A DNA stretch of 64,000 nt from DASWZN01 sp963841635. GTDB lineage: Bacteria > Acidobacteriota > Terriglobia > Bryobacterales > Bryobacteraceae. The notes below the pieces were generated by a model, which was not told the origin of the DNA, did no database searches, and saw only the letters and a program-made list of their open reading frames with translations. The translations under genes and the position numbers were made by a program. Location: positions 1,525,494 through 1,589,493 of the forward strand of contig CAWJDO010000003.1 of the NCBI GenBank assembly GCA_963841635.1, written 5' to 3'. Positions 31,764 through 40,818 of this stretch are shown here, piece by piece. The stretch's first letter is position 1. Every line of letters starts with the position of its first letter.

Positions 31764-34700
31764 ATGTCAGGACAGCGCACTCATCCGCGGAGGAGTTTCC
31801 TCGCCATCCTCCTCGCAGGGATGTGGCCGGTGAGCGCCGCACTGGGTCTCGAGCCGCACAAGAACATCGGTCAATACGCCCACAACGCGTGGACCGCCGA
31901 AGACGGTCTTCCCGGAGAAGCGGTGTACCAGATTCTGCAGAGTCCGGATGGGTATCTGTGGCTGAGGACTTCGGCGGGGCTGGTGCGGTTCGACGGGGTA
32001 CGTTTTGTCCTGGTGGATCCAGTGGTGGGGAAGGAGCCCCTCAACGAGCCGGTGAAAGCGATCTGTCGCGGCGCGGACGGCGACCTGATTATTCGCACGA
32101 CGTCGAGAACGGTGATACGGAGGAATGGCGTTTTCTTCGACTACCTGCCGCCATCGCCCCTTCCCGACGGGGAGATCAAGACGCTGTTCGAAAGCCGCGG
32201 GCACGAGCTCTTCATAGGTTCCGACGACTTCATTTACCTGCTTGGGCGCGGAGGGCCGCGCGCGCTCCGGGCGGGAACCGGATGGATCTATTCGTTTTTC
32301 GAAGACCGGGCCGGCGTGATCTGGATCGGCGGCTCGAGCAACCTGTTCCGGTACAGCGGCGGCCAGCTCTCTCCCTTCCCTGGGAGCCTGCTCCAGTTCG
32401 GGGCCGATGCCCTGGCCGAAGACCTCGACCAGACCCTGTGGGTCGGCACGCGAGATGGCCCTTATCGGGTTGACAGGGGGCGGTCGCGGTTCGAAGCGGC
32501 TGCGCGGGGCACCATCCGGAACGAAGTGCACACGATTCTGGAGGACCGCGCGGGCAATCTGTGGAGCGGGACGGAGTCCCAGGGCCTTTTCCGAATCGCG
32601 GACAGCCGGGTGTCTTCGTTCGGCCAGGCGGACGGCCTGACCGACAACCGGGTGCTGTCTCTGTTCGAGGACCGCGAAGGGAGCCTGTGGGTGGGGACTT
32701 CGAGCGGGTTGGACCGCTTCCGCGACACTAAGCTCACGACCTTTACGGTTCGGGAGGGTCTTCCTTCGAACGATACCCGGTCCGTTACCGAGACCGCGGA
32801 CGGCAGCCTTTGGGTGTTCTGCGCGGGCGGGGGACTGGCCCGATTCGACGACGGCGCGATCAGCGCTATCACGAAGAAAGACGGCCTCCCCGACCCCTAT
32901 GGCCACGCGATGTTCGAGAGCCGGGACGGAAGCCTGTGGATAGCGACCACCGGGGGGCTGGCGCGCTATAGGAACGGGAGGATGACGAGGTATGGCGGGG
33001 GAGCGCATCTCCCCTATTTCATGGCCGCTATCAGCGAGGACGACGAGAGCCTGATCGTGGCCGGCACCCTGGCGGTGCGCTTCGAGCACGGGTGCCTCCG
33101 ACCCTTGACGTTCAACGGGAAAACCACGCCGCTGTCTACGCCTGGGCACTACACCTTCACGATCCGCCGCGACTCTCAGGGGGCGCTGTGGTTCGGCACG
33201 GCACAGGGGCTGTTCAAGTTCGCCAAAGGACTCTCTCCGGACCAGGCCAGGCAGAAACAGATCGGCTTTGCCGTCACTTCGATCGCCGATGACGGGCGTG
33301 GAAGCCTGTGGCTGGGCGGCCGCACACCCGGCCTCACCCGGTTGCGCGTCCGCGACGGCCGCATCACTCACTACGGAAAGCGGGAAGGACTTTTCGACGC
33401 CTACCCTTCGGGCATTGTCACGGATGGCGAGGGGAGTCTGTGGGTCAGCACCCCGCATGGCATCTATGTGGCCAACGAAAGGGACCTGGACGATGTGGCG
33501 GAAGGCCTCGCTTCGACGGTCCGAACCGTTCGATACGGGATCGACGATGGCATGCAGACCAGCGAGGCGTCCGATCCGGCGGCGGGGCCGGCCGCATGGC
33601 GGACGCGGGATGGCCGGCTGTGGTTCACAACGCGGAAAGGGATCGTGGCGGTGGACCCCAAGCGCCTGGCTCATAACGCTCTGGTTCCGCCGGTGGTGGT
33701 GGAGGGGCTGGTGGAGGACGGCAAGGCGGTGCCCCTCGAAGCGGGACTACGGATCGCACCGGGCGGGGACAGGATTGAGTTCCAGTACACGAGCCTGAGC
33801 ATGCTGGTTCCGGCCAGAGTGCATTTCAAGTACCGCCTGGAAGGCTACGACCGCGATTGGGTGGACGCCGGTTCGCGCCGCGTCGCCAGCTATACTCGTC
33901 TTCCCCCGGGCCAATACCGGTTCCGGGTGATCGCCTCGAACGACGACGGGGTTTGGAACCTCCAGGGCGCCTCGGTCACGTTCGTCCTCGAGCCGCGGTT
34001 CTACCAGACCGACTTGTTCCGCGGGGCCTGCGCGCTCCTGGCGCTTCTTGCGGCCCTGGTCCTGCAGAGACTGTACACACGGCAATTGCGCGGCAGGGCG
34101 GAGGAACTGGCGCGAGTCGTCGATGAGCGCACCAAGGACCTCCGGACGCAGCGGGCGTTCCTGCGGCAGGTGATCGACATTCTGCCCAGTTTCGTCTTCG
34201 TCAAAGACCGCCAGGGGCGCTACACGCTGGCAAACCAGGCCCAGGCGGAGGGCTACGGCACACCCCTGGAGAACATGATCGGCAAGACCGATCTGGAGAT
34301 CTGCCCGCAAACCGCGGACGCGCAGGCCTTCTCGCAAGACGACCTCGAAGTCCTGGACACGGTTCGGGAGAAACTCATACCCGAGGAGCGTTTCACCGAC
34401 GCCGCCGGCGAGGTGCACTGGCTTCAGACGGTCAAGCGGCCGCTCGTCAACGAAGATGGGGAGGTGCAGGTTCTCGGCGTGGCCATGGATATCACGCAGC
34501 GCAAGAAGATCGAGGAGGAACTGCGGGCGGCCAAAACGGCGGCGGAAGCGGCCAGCCACGCCAAGAGCGAGTTCGTGGCCAACATGAGCCACGAGATTCG
34601 CACCCCGATGAACGGCATCATCGGCATGACCGAACTGGTCCTCTCCACCAACCTCACGACGGAGCAGCGGGAGTTCCTTTCCCTGGTGCGGTCGTCGGCC

Positions 34701-36122
34701 GAGAGCCTGCTGGTCATCCTCAACGACATCCTCGACTACTCGAAGATCGAAGCCGGCAAGATGGTGCTGAGCGCGGTCCGTTTCGGGTTGGCGGATCTGG
34801 TCGCCGAGGCGATGAAGAGTATGGCGGTCACCGCGCACAGGAAAGGGCTCGAACTGGCCTTCGACATCGACCCGGAGGTGCCGGCGGCGCTGGTCGGCGA
34901 TCCGGTGCGCTTCCGCCAGGTGCTTTTGAACCTGACCGGCAACGCCATCAAATTCACCGAGCGCGGCGAGGTGACGGTCCAAGTGCGCGTTGCCGAGCGA
35001 GACCAGAACGGGCTGATGCTCGAGGTATCGGTGCGCGATACGGGCATCGGGATTCCGCCGGAGAAGCAGGGCCGGCTGTTTCAGGCCTTCGAGCAGGCCG
35101 ACTCCTCGACCACGCGCCAGTACGGCGGCACGGGACTGGGCCTGGTCATCTCCGCGCGAATCGTGCGCCTGATGGGCGGGGAGATCTGGATGGAAAGCGT
35201 GCCTGGGGCGGGCTCGATCTTCCACTTCACGTCCCGCATGGAGCCGGGGCCGGCCCTGGAGAACGAGCCGGGCACGTTGCCGGTCGAGGACCTGAGCGGC
35301 GTCCGCGTGCTCATCGTCGATGACAATGCCACCAACCTCCGCATTCTGGAGAGAGCCACACGGCAATGGAGCATGCTGCCGGGAATGGCCGGGTCGGGTC
35401 TCGACGGTCTGGCCCTCCTGGAACAGTCGGTGGCGGCGGGAGAGCCGTTCCGTCTGATCCTGCTGGACGAGCAGATGCCGGGCATGGACGGCTTCGAGAT
35501 GATCGAACGCATTCGCGCCCACTCCTCCTGGCGCGCCGCGACGATCCTGATGCTGACGTCCACGGGTCAAAGCGCGAGTGCGGAACGGTGCCGCGAACTG
35601 GGCGTGGAAGCTTACCTGGTCAAGCCCATCGCGGCCGCGGAACTGCAGCTATCGATCCGCAAGGCGCTGGGCGGACCACCGAAGAGAGAGGCGCCGGTGG
35701 CCGCGCCAGAGGCCGCCCCGCCCCAGCGCTCCCTGCGCATCCTGGTGGCCGAGGACAACCCGGTGAACCAGAAACTGGCCGTCGCCGTGCTGCGGAAGAT
35801 GGGACACCGGGTCACGCTGGCCGGTAACGGAGCTGAAGCTTGCGTCACTTTCGACAGAGACCCCTTCGACCTGGTTCTCATGGACGTCCAAATGCCCGAC
35901 GTGGATGGCTTCGAGGCGACGCGGCGGATCCGGCAGCGGGAGCGGGAGACGGGAATTCACGTGCCGATCGTCGCCATGACGGCGCACGCCATGAGCGGCG
36001 ACCGAGAACGCTGCCTCGACGCAGGGATGGACGACCACATCACCAAACCTATCAACCGCAAGGTGCTGGAGGAGACGCTCATGCGATACTCCGACGCCGC
36101 GGTCGGTGTTCCAATCGGGTAA
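31764..36122 (+). CDS. Hybrid histidine kinase with extracellular two-component propeller and two receiver domains
   Basis: 1452 residues. A signal or anchor helix (FLAILLAGMWPVSAALG) is followed by two-component-regulator propeller repeats (about 35-640; GLPGEAVYQILQ, DREGSLWVGTSSGL). Then come a Y_Y_Y domain (about 680-745), a transmembrane helix (about 752-770), and a PAS/PAC region (about 795-925). HisKA has the phospho-acceptor in SHEIRTPMNG (about residue 944), and HATPase_c has the N box and G boxes (GNAIKFT, DTGIGIP, GTGLGL). Two receiver domains follow, with VLIVDDN (about 1182) and ILVAEDNPVNQ (about 1326, acceptor LVLMDVQMPD). This layout is the reported 'hybrid two-component system' of Bacteroides-like polysaccharide sensors; it has no DNA-binding domain, so output must go elsewhere. 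The ligand is unknown. Confidence 0.93.
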   Translation: MSGQRTHPRRSFLAILLAGMWPVSAALGLEPHKNIGQYAHNAWTAEDGLPGEAVYQILQSPDGYLWLRTSAGLVRFDGVRFVLVDPVVGKEPLNEPVKAICRGADGDLIIRTTSRTVIRRNGVFFDYLPPSPLPDGEIKTLFESRGHELFIGSDDFIYLLGRGGPRALRAGTGWIYSFFEDRAGVIWIGGSSNLFRYSGGQLSPFPGSLLQFGADALAEDLDQTLWVGTRDGPYRVDRGRSRFEAAARGTIRNEVHTILEDRAGNLWSGTESQGLFRIADSRVSSFGQADGLTDNRVLSLFEDREGSLWVGTSSGLDRFRDTKLTTFTVREGLPSNDTRSVTETADGSLWVFCAGGGLARFDDGAISAITKKDGLPDPYGHAMFESRDGSLWIATTGGLARYRNGRMTRYGGGAHLPYFMAAISEDDESLIVAGTLAVRFEHGCLRPLTFNGKTTPLSTPGHYTFTIRRDSQGALWFGTAQGLFKFAKGLSPDQARQKQIGFAVTSIADDGRGSLWLGGRTPGLTRLRVRDGRITHYGKREGLFDAYPSGIVTDGEGSLWVSTPHGIYVANERDLDDVAEGLASTVRTVRYGIDDGMQTSEASDPAAGPAAWRTRDGRLWFTTRKGIVAVDPKRLAHNALVPPVVVEGLVEDGKAVPLEAGLRIAPGGDRIEFQYTSLSMLVPARVHFKYRLEGYDRDWVDAGSRRVASYTRLPPGQYRFRVIASNDDGVWNLQGASVTFVLEPRFYQTDLFRGACALLALLAALVLQRLYTRQLRGRAEELARVVDERTKDLRTQRAFLRQVIDILPSFVFVKDRQGRYTLANQAQAEGYGTPLENMIGKTDLEICPQTADAQAFSQDDLEVLDTVREKLIPEERFTDAAGEVHWLQTVKRPLVNEDGEVQVLGVAMDITQRKKIEEELRAAKTAAEAASHAKSEFVANMSHEIRTPMNGIIGMTELVLSTNLTTEQREFLSLVRSSAESLLVILNDILDYSKIEAGKMVLSAVRFGLADLVAEAMKSMAVTAHRKGLELAFDIDPEVPAALVGDPVRFRQVLLNLTGNAIKFTERGEVTVQVRVAERDQNGLMLEVSVRDTGIGIPPEKQGRLFQAFEQADSSTTRQYGGTGLGLVISARIVRLMGGEIWMESVPGAGSIFHFTSRMEPGPALENEPGTLPVEDLSGVRVLIVDDNATNLRILERATRQWSMLPGMAGSGLDGLALLEQSVAAGEPFRLILLDEQMPGMDGFEMIERIRAHSSWRAATILMLTSTGQSASAERCRELGVEAYLVKPIAAAELQLSIRKALGGPPKREAPVAAPEAAPPQRSLRILVAEDNPVNQKLAVAVLRKMGHRVTLAGNGAEACVTFDRDPFDLVLMDVQMPDVDGFEATRRIRQRERETGIHVPIVAMTAHAMSGDRERCLDAGMDDHITKPINRKVLEETLMRYSDAAVGVPIG

Positions 36123-36199
36123 CACACGGCGCGACCGGGCCAGCCGAAGCGGCGGGGTCGCGCCCCTATGCTACAATTCGGTTCAGTCCTCCGTACGAT

Positions 36200-36276
36200 G
36201 GGCCCGTAGCTCAGTTGGTTAGAGCGCTACCTTGACACGGTAGAGGTCACAGATTCGAGTTCTGTCGGGCCCACCA
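36200..36276 (+). tRNA. tRNA-Val(GAC)
   Basis: Canonical cloverleaf: acceptor GGGCCCG/CGGGCCC, A73, CCA; D arm GCTC/GAGC; anticodon arm CTACC-TTGACAC-GGTAG with normal U33; T arm ACAGA-TTCGAGT-TCTGT. An isolated housekeeping tRNA, useful as a contrast to the array. Confidence 0.95.
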
Positions 36277-36280
36277 TCCA

Positions 36281-37399
36281 CTACATCGGCTCCAGCCGGA
36301 TCATCGCGATTTCCGCGCGGGCGGAAGTACGCATCCGCGGCCCCCACGTCCCCGTGCCCGATGAAGTGTAGATCGCGAAGTCGCCTTCCACGTTCAAACC
36401 ATGGTCGTACTTGCCATAGACCTGCCGTGTGATGAACTGGAATGGGAACAGCTGGCCCCGGTGAGTATGGCCGGATAGCTGCAGGCGGATGCCCGTGGCT
36501 TTGATCTCGGGTATCCCCACGGGGCTGTGGTACAGCAGGACCGATGCCCTGGCGGGATCGAATCCACGAACGTTCCGGATGGCCGCCGCGACGTCCTTGT
36601 GTTCGCCTCTATCGGGGTAGGCGATGCCTACGATCTCGAGGCCGCCGGGCGTCGCCATCTCGTCGTTCAGCACATGCACCCTGGTCCCGCGCAGGGCTTC
36701 CTCCGTGCGCGCCACTCCCACATAGGTCTCGTGGTTGCCGGTGATGAAGTAGATCCCCATCGGAGCATCGAGTCTGTTGAGCGGCTCTGCAAGATGGCTC
36801 AGGCCGGCGTCGTCGCCGTCGAACAGGTCGCCCGTGATCACCACCGCGGCCGGCCGTTCCCGGTTCACCATCTCGACAACACGCTCGGCGAAAGAACGGC
36901 CCACGCTGAACCCGAGGTGCAGATCCGAGATCTGCGCGATCGTCTTCCCTCGCCATTCCGCGGGAAGGTCCCGCATGTGCACCGTGACCCGCGCCACTCG
37001 CGGATGGGTCGCGTTCCAAACGCCAAAGGCCGAGAACAGGAACGCCAGCACAATCGCGCTCCAGCCGAAAGGTGCGCTATCGGATCGCGGGTTCCAGATT
37101 CGGGCGATGCCCCACAAGGCCCAGGCGAGAAGGAACGCCATCGCGAGCGCCAGCCCGACGCCCAGGGAGAGTTGAAACGCTCCGGCTACCGCTCGCGCCA
37201 ACTCCGTGTCCACGCGCCTTTGCAGGAACACGGACGTGACGGCTCCCGCCATCGGAAACAGAAGCGCCGCCGCCAGGATTCTTCGGCCAGCCTTGCCGTT
37301 GATTTCCAGCAGGCGCGTGGTGGAGAAGTAGATGAAATACTGAAAGCCGAGCAGGATCGCGAGCGCGATCGCCAGAAAAACCAGGAAGCCCCTAGGCAT
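36281..37399 (-). CDS. Membrane-anchored metallophosphoesterase
   Basis: A 372-residue protein with about four N-terminal transmembrane helices and a C-terminal calcineurin-like phosphoesterase domain. Metal ligands are seen in QISDLHLG, GDLFDG, GNHE and SGHTHRGQ. The layout matches YkuE/YaeI-type phosphoesterases. YkuE-like proteins are Tat-exported or membrane-bound, and YaeI/LpxG-type members can act on lipid A precursors; the substrate here is not known. The ATG at 37399 gives the short charged N terminus before the first helix; an upstream ATG at 37474 is less likely. Confidence 0.88.
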   Translation of the reverse strand: MPRGFLVFLAIALAILLGFQYFIYFSTTRLLEINGKAGRRILAAALLFPMAGAVTSVFLQRRVDTELARAVAGAFQLSLGVGLALAMAFLLAWALWGIARIWNPRSDSAPFGWSAIVLAFLFSAFGVWNATHPRVARVTVHMRDLPAEWRGKTIAQISDLHLGFSVGRSFAERVVEMVNRERPAAVVITGDLFDGDDAGLSHLAEPLNRLDAPMGIYFITGNHETYVGVARTEEALRGTRVHVLNDEMATPGGLEIVGIAYPDRGEHKDVAAAIRNVRGFDPARASVLLYHSPVGIPEIKATGIRLQLSGHTHRGQLFPFQFITRQVYGKYDHGLNVEGDFAIYTSSGTGTWGPRMRTSARAEIAMIRLEPM

Positions 37400-37486
37400 C
37401 GAAGTGCCATTGTAACGTAGATGCCCGCCTTTGGCCCTCCGTGCGGATCGATACTCCCAGGCTGCGAGGAGCACGCGTGCTCCATA

Positions 37487-37753
37487 ATGAGCCTAATGGG
37501 TGGCGTACGATTGTGGCTGATCGCGGTCGCGGCGGTGCTGGCGGCCGTGGTGGTGATCGAAAGCGTAGGGCTGATGGCCGGCGTTGGTCTGGGCGCGACC
37601 TGCCTGGCAGGGATCTTCGGCTATCGGTTCTATCGCGCCAGAAATCGGGCAAGGGGGCTCACGGTGTACTGCCTGCGGTGCGGCGAGGCGCTGCCCGCCA
37701 CGGCCCGGGGATGCAAGCACTGCGGCAGTGCGAGCTGGACCATGCGCCAGTAG
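37487..37753 (+). CDS. Small membrane protein with C-terminal zinc ribbon
   Basis: An 88-residue protein. Two hydrophobic helices (LWLIAVAAVLAAVVVIES and AGVGLGATCLAGIFGY) are followed by a basic stretch and a compact zinc ribbon (CLRCGEALPATARGCKHCG). No named family recognised. Membrane proteins of this kind often couple an envelope signal to a cytoplasmic ribbon, but that is a guess. It starts 88 bp from the divergent phosphoesterase. Confidence 0.7.
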   Translation: MSLMGGVRLWLIAVAAVLAAVVVIESVGLMAGVGLGATCLAGIFGYRFYRARNRARGLTVYCLRCGEALPATARGCKHCGSASWTMRQ

Positions 37754-37846
37754 CGCCGCTCCAGACTTTCCGCAGCAGCGCCAGGGCGCTGGCGGCAATA
37801 GCTTCGCCATCCGTGAGCTTATACTGGCGAGTGACACCGTCTCTTC

Positions 37847-39574
37847 ATGATTGAGTATCTCTTTCGCTCCTTCCTCCCGCTCTACAATCCCATCGGATTC
37901 GGCGCGAGCGATTTCGTCGAGCTCGCCGTGGCCGCGGTGCTGGTCGCGCTGCTGCTGACCAGGAGTTGGATTGAACCGCCCTTGCGCAAGCTGGCGGCGA
38001 GGCCGGGATGGGCGATGCTGGTGCTGGCAGTTCTCCCCGTCGCGCTGCGCCTCGCGCTGCTGCCTCTGCATCCGGTTCCCACACCCAGCGGCGCCGACGA
38101 TTTCAGCTACATTCTCCTGGGCGACACTCTGGCGCATTTCCGCCTGGCCAATCCGCCGCACGCCCTGCACCAGTTCTTCGAAGGTGTCTTCACGCTGCAA
38201 GAGCCCACGTACAGTTCCATGTATCCGCTGGGGCAAGGCATTGTGCTGGCGATCGGGCAGTTGATGTTCGGCCTGCCGTGGGCCGGCGTGCTTCTATCGG
38301 TGGCCGCGCTGTGCGCGCTGTGCTACTGGATGCTGCGGGCGTGGGCCTCGCCGCTGTGGGCATTCGTCGGGGGGCTGCTCGCGGTGATCCAGTTCGGACC
38401 GCTCAGCCAGTGGATGAACTGCTACTGGGGCGGCGCGGTCGCCGCCTGTTCGGGATGCCTGGTGTTCGGCGCTCTGCCGCGGCTGCGCGAGGGCTGGCGG
38501 ACCAGGGACGCCGTGCTGCTCGGCGCGGGGATCGCTCTGCAAGGGATCACCCGCCCGTTTGAATCGATCTTCCTGGTTCTGGGAGTGCTGCTGTTCTTCC
38601 TGCCGGTGCTACGCAAGCCGGACCAGTGGCGCCGTCTGCTTCGCACCGTCGTGGTTGCCGCGCTTGCGGCGTCGCCGGTCGTCCCCCTGATTCTGTTCCA
38701 CAACAAAGCCGTCACCGGCAGTTGGACTACATTTCCCTACCAGCTCAGCCGGTATCAGTACGGCATCCCGCAGACGTTCACGTTCCAACCGAATCCGGTG
38801 CCGCACCGGCCGCTGACCATGGAACAGGAACAGAGCTATCGCGCCGAGGTCACCATTCACGGAGACGAGCCCTTGACCCTCGGTGGCTATCTGGGGCTCC
38901 TCGGCAACAGCGTTCGCTACTATCGCTTCTTCTTCCTTCCCGCGCTCTACCTGGCGCTGCCGGTCTTTCTCGCGTGCGTGCGCCAATACCGTTTCCTGTG
39001 GGTGCTGCTGTGCCTGCTGGGGTATGCTCTCGGGACCAATTTCGATCCGTACTTCCACCCTCACTACGTCGCGGCGATCACGTGCCTGTGCGTACTGATG
39101 AGCGTGAAAGGACTGGAGCGGATGAGCGCGTGGAGACCCGCGGGACGCCAGGCCGCCGGTGTGGTCCTGCTCCTGTGCGCCGCTCATTTCGGCATCTGGT
39201 ACGGACTCCACGCCACAGCGAGCCAGCGCTGCCTGATGGGCCTGGGCCAGTACGAGACCTGGGACTACATCAATTGGGGCGATCCGCAAGGGCGCATCCA
39301 AATCAACCAGCGCCTGGCTGAGGCTCCGGGGAGGCAGTTGGTTTTCGTCCGCTACTGGCCGCGGCACCGGTTCCGCACCTGGATCCAGAACGCCGCGGAC
39401 ATCGACCGCGCACGCGTGGTTTGGGCGCTCGACCTGGGCTCGGTCGAGAACGAGAAACTTCTGCGGTACTACCCCGACCGGACCGCGTGGCTCATCGAGC
39501 CGGACGCCTGGCCGCCGCGCCTGACGCCCTACCAAGCGGACACGAGCGGCAATCCATTCGAGTCCGTGCGCTAG
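37847..39574 (+). CDS. Polytopic membrane protein, GT39-like glycosyltransferase
   Basis: A 575-residue protein with about ten transmembrane helices and a soluble C-terminal tail. An early acidic loop (PSGADDFSYILLGDTLA) follows the first helices, the position of the catalytic Asp in GT-C glycosyltransferases (PMT/ArnT type). Such enzymes use polyprenyl-phosphate sugars to modify lipids or proteins on the outer face of the membrane. The family assignment is by architecture, not a signature match. The tail holds PYQADTSGNPFESVR at the end. The stop codon is the first triplet of a MITE-like copy. Confidence 0.7.
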   Translation: MIEYLFRSFLPLYNPIGFGASDFVELAVAAVLVALLLTRSWIEPPLRKLAARPGWAMLVLAVLPVALRLALLPLHPVPTPSGADDFSYILLGDTLAHFRLANPPHALHQFFEGVFTLQEPTYSSMYPLGQGIVLAIGQLMFGLPWAGVLLSVAALCALCYWMLRAWASPLWAFVGGLLAVIQFGPLSQWMNCYWGGAVAACSGCLVFGALPRLREGWRTRDAVLLGAGIALQGITRPFESIFLVLGVLLFFLPVLRKPDQWRRLLRTVVVAALAASPVVPLILFHNKAVTGSWTTFPYQLSRYQYGIPQTFTFQPNPVPHRPLTMEQEQSYRAEVTIHGDEPLTLGGYLGLLGNSVRYYRFFFLPALYLALPVFLACVRQYRFLWVLLCLLGYALGTNFDPYFHPHYVAAITCLCVLMSVKGLERMSAWRPAGRQAAGVVLLLCAAHFGIWYGLHATASQRCLMGLGQYETWDYINWGDPQGRIQINQRLAEAPGRQLVFVRYWPRHRFRTWIQNAADIDRARVVWALDLGSVENEKLLRYYPDRTAWLIEPDAWPPRLTPYQADTSGNPFESVR

Positions 39575-39690
39575 TGTCGTATCGGAATTGGCCGCAGACC
39601 CGGGACTGGCTCGAATTTCGCCGTCTTTGCGAAAGTCGTGCCTGTCCCACCATTGGTCCTCTGTCAGCTAGACTGCTCGATTTGCGCTAG
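39572..39690. mobile_element. MITE-like element between convergent genes
   Basis: Starts TAGTGTCG and ends GCGCTAG; contains the core palindrome (about 39602-39648) and the ACTGCTCGA block near the right end. The left TAG is the stop of the upstream membrane-protein gene, and the right CTA is the stop (TAG on the minus strand) of the thioredoxin-fold gene. Confidence 0.72.
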
Positions 39691-40559
39691 TTCACGGCCT
39701 TCGCCGCGCCCGGCTTCCAGCGCTCCAGAAAGCCCGTCACATCGCTCATGCCGATCTTCGCGGCGGACTCAAACTCGCCGTTCTTCAGGCTCGTGACCAC
39801 TCGGCCGTCGCCATCGAGCACGGCCAAACCGGGGATCCCCTTCTTGAGCGGCACCTGAAATCGCTCCGCCAGATCCGTGTTCTTGTCCTCGTCGCCGATG
39901 TTGATGTGCAGGACGTGGTAGTTCGCCGCCACCAGCGGAGCCACCTGGGGAGATTTGAGCGTCGTGTCCAGAACGTGACAGTCGTAACACCAGTTGGCGC
40001 CGAAGATCACCAGCACGCGCTTGTGATCCGCCTTGGCGGCCGCCAGCGCCGCTTTCAACTCGGCTGGTGCCTCTTCTGGGTCGGGATAGATTCTGGTGTT
40101 CGGCTTTGAGGGCTGCGGAAGTTGAATCTTGGGAAGCGGCCGCACCTCGCTGCGCGCCGCCACCATGATGCGCCACTGGCCGCCGCGCAGTGCCCAGACC
40201 AGGTGCGCGGAAACCAAGCCTTTCTCGATCGGGCTGCCGGGCCGGAATGCCAGCTCGATGCGCAGCACCTGCCGCATCGTGTCCGCGGTCGCTTGCTCCT
40301 GTAGAGTTTTGGGGTCGATCCCGATCAGGCCCTGCGCCTTCAGCCCGGACCAGAATACCGGCTCCTCGGTTGCCGGGTCGTCGCTCCTGCCTTCCGGCGT
40401 CTGCGCGAACGCGCCGCCGCCCGAGATGTAGAGGGCACGAAGCGCGGCCTGGTCGCCCGCCAGCACCGCCGCCTTCCATTTCTCGAGCGGCTCAAATCCG
40501 CCGTGATCGGCAGCCGCGCAAACTCCCAACCCGATGAGAACTACGGCCAGCGCACGCAT
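39687..40559 (-). CDS. Exported thioredoxin-fold protein with N-terminal NTF2-like domain
   Basis: A 290-residue protein with a signal peptide (MRALAVVLIGLGVCAAA), a middle region (about 25-140) resembling an NTF2-like fold, and a C-terminal thioredoxin domain. That domain contains FGANWCYDCHVLD (C191 and C194) and the cis-Pro segment KGIPGLAVLDGDG. The redox CxxC pair suggests a periplasmic disulfide reductase or a relative of DsbD/TlpA-type proteins. It stands alone between a MITE and a family A repeat. Substrate unknown. Confidence 0.82.
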   Translation of the reverse strand: MRALAVVLIGLGVCAAADHGGFEPLEKWKAAVLAGDQAALRALYISGGGAFAQTPEGRSDDPATEEPVFWSGLKAQGLIGIDPKTLQEQATADTMRQVLRIELAFRPGSPIEKGLVSAHLVWALRGGQWRIMVAARSEVRPLPKIQLPQPSKPNTRIYPDPEEAPAELKAALAAAKADHKRVLVIFGANWCYDCHVLDTTLKSPQVAPLVAANYHVLHINIGDEDKNTDLAERFQVPLKKGIPGLAVLDGDGRVVTSLKNGEFESAAKIGMSDVTGFLERWKPGAAKAVN

Positions 40560-40694
40560 GTCCCTATCGTACCGTGAGGCGGAAGACTCCGCTGAGAAAC
40601 GGCGACTGCTGGCTCCGCTGTCCCAAGCGACATGCCCGCCTAGGTCTCTGACAGATCCGTTTCGTCCGCTTGCTGACGCGCGCTGTTCCGTGTT

Positions 40695-40726
40695 GGCACC
40701 GAGCCGCGACCGTTAGCGAGCGGACC
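40695..40726 (+). repeat. Dispersed intergenic repeat, family A copy 6
   Basis: GGCACCGAGCCGCGACCGTT followed by AGCGAGCGGACC; lies in the 259-bp gap between the thioredoxin-fold gene and the dehydratase activase gene, which otherwise holds nothing recognisable. Confidence 0.65.
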
Positions 40727-40818
40727 TGGCGGTCTGAGCACTGATCAACGGGGTAGGCCTCAAGCGCGCGTGGCGAGCGGTGCCTGTCGCCGCTCTTCCG
40801 CCCTTTCACCCCGCCCCG

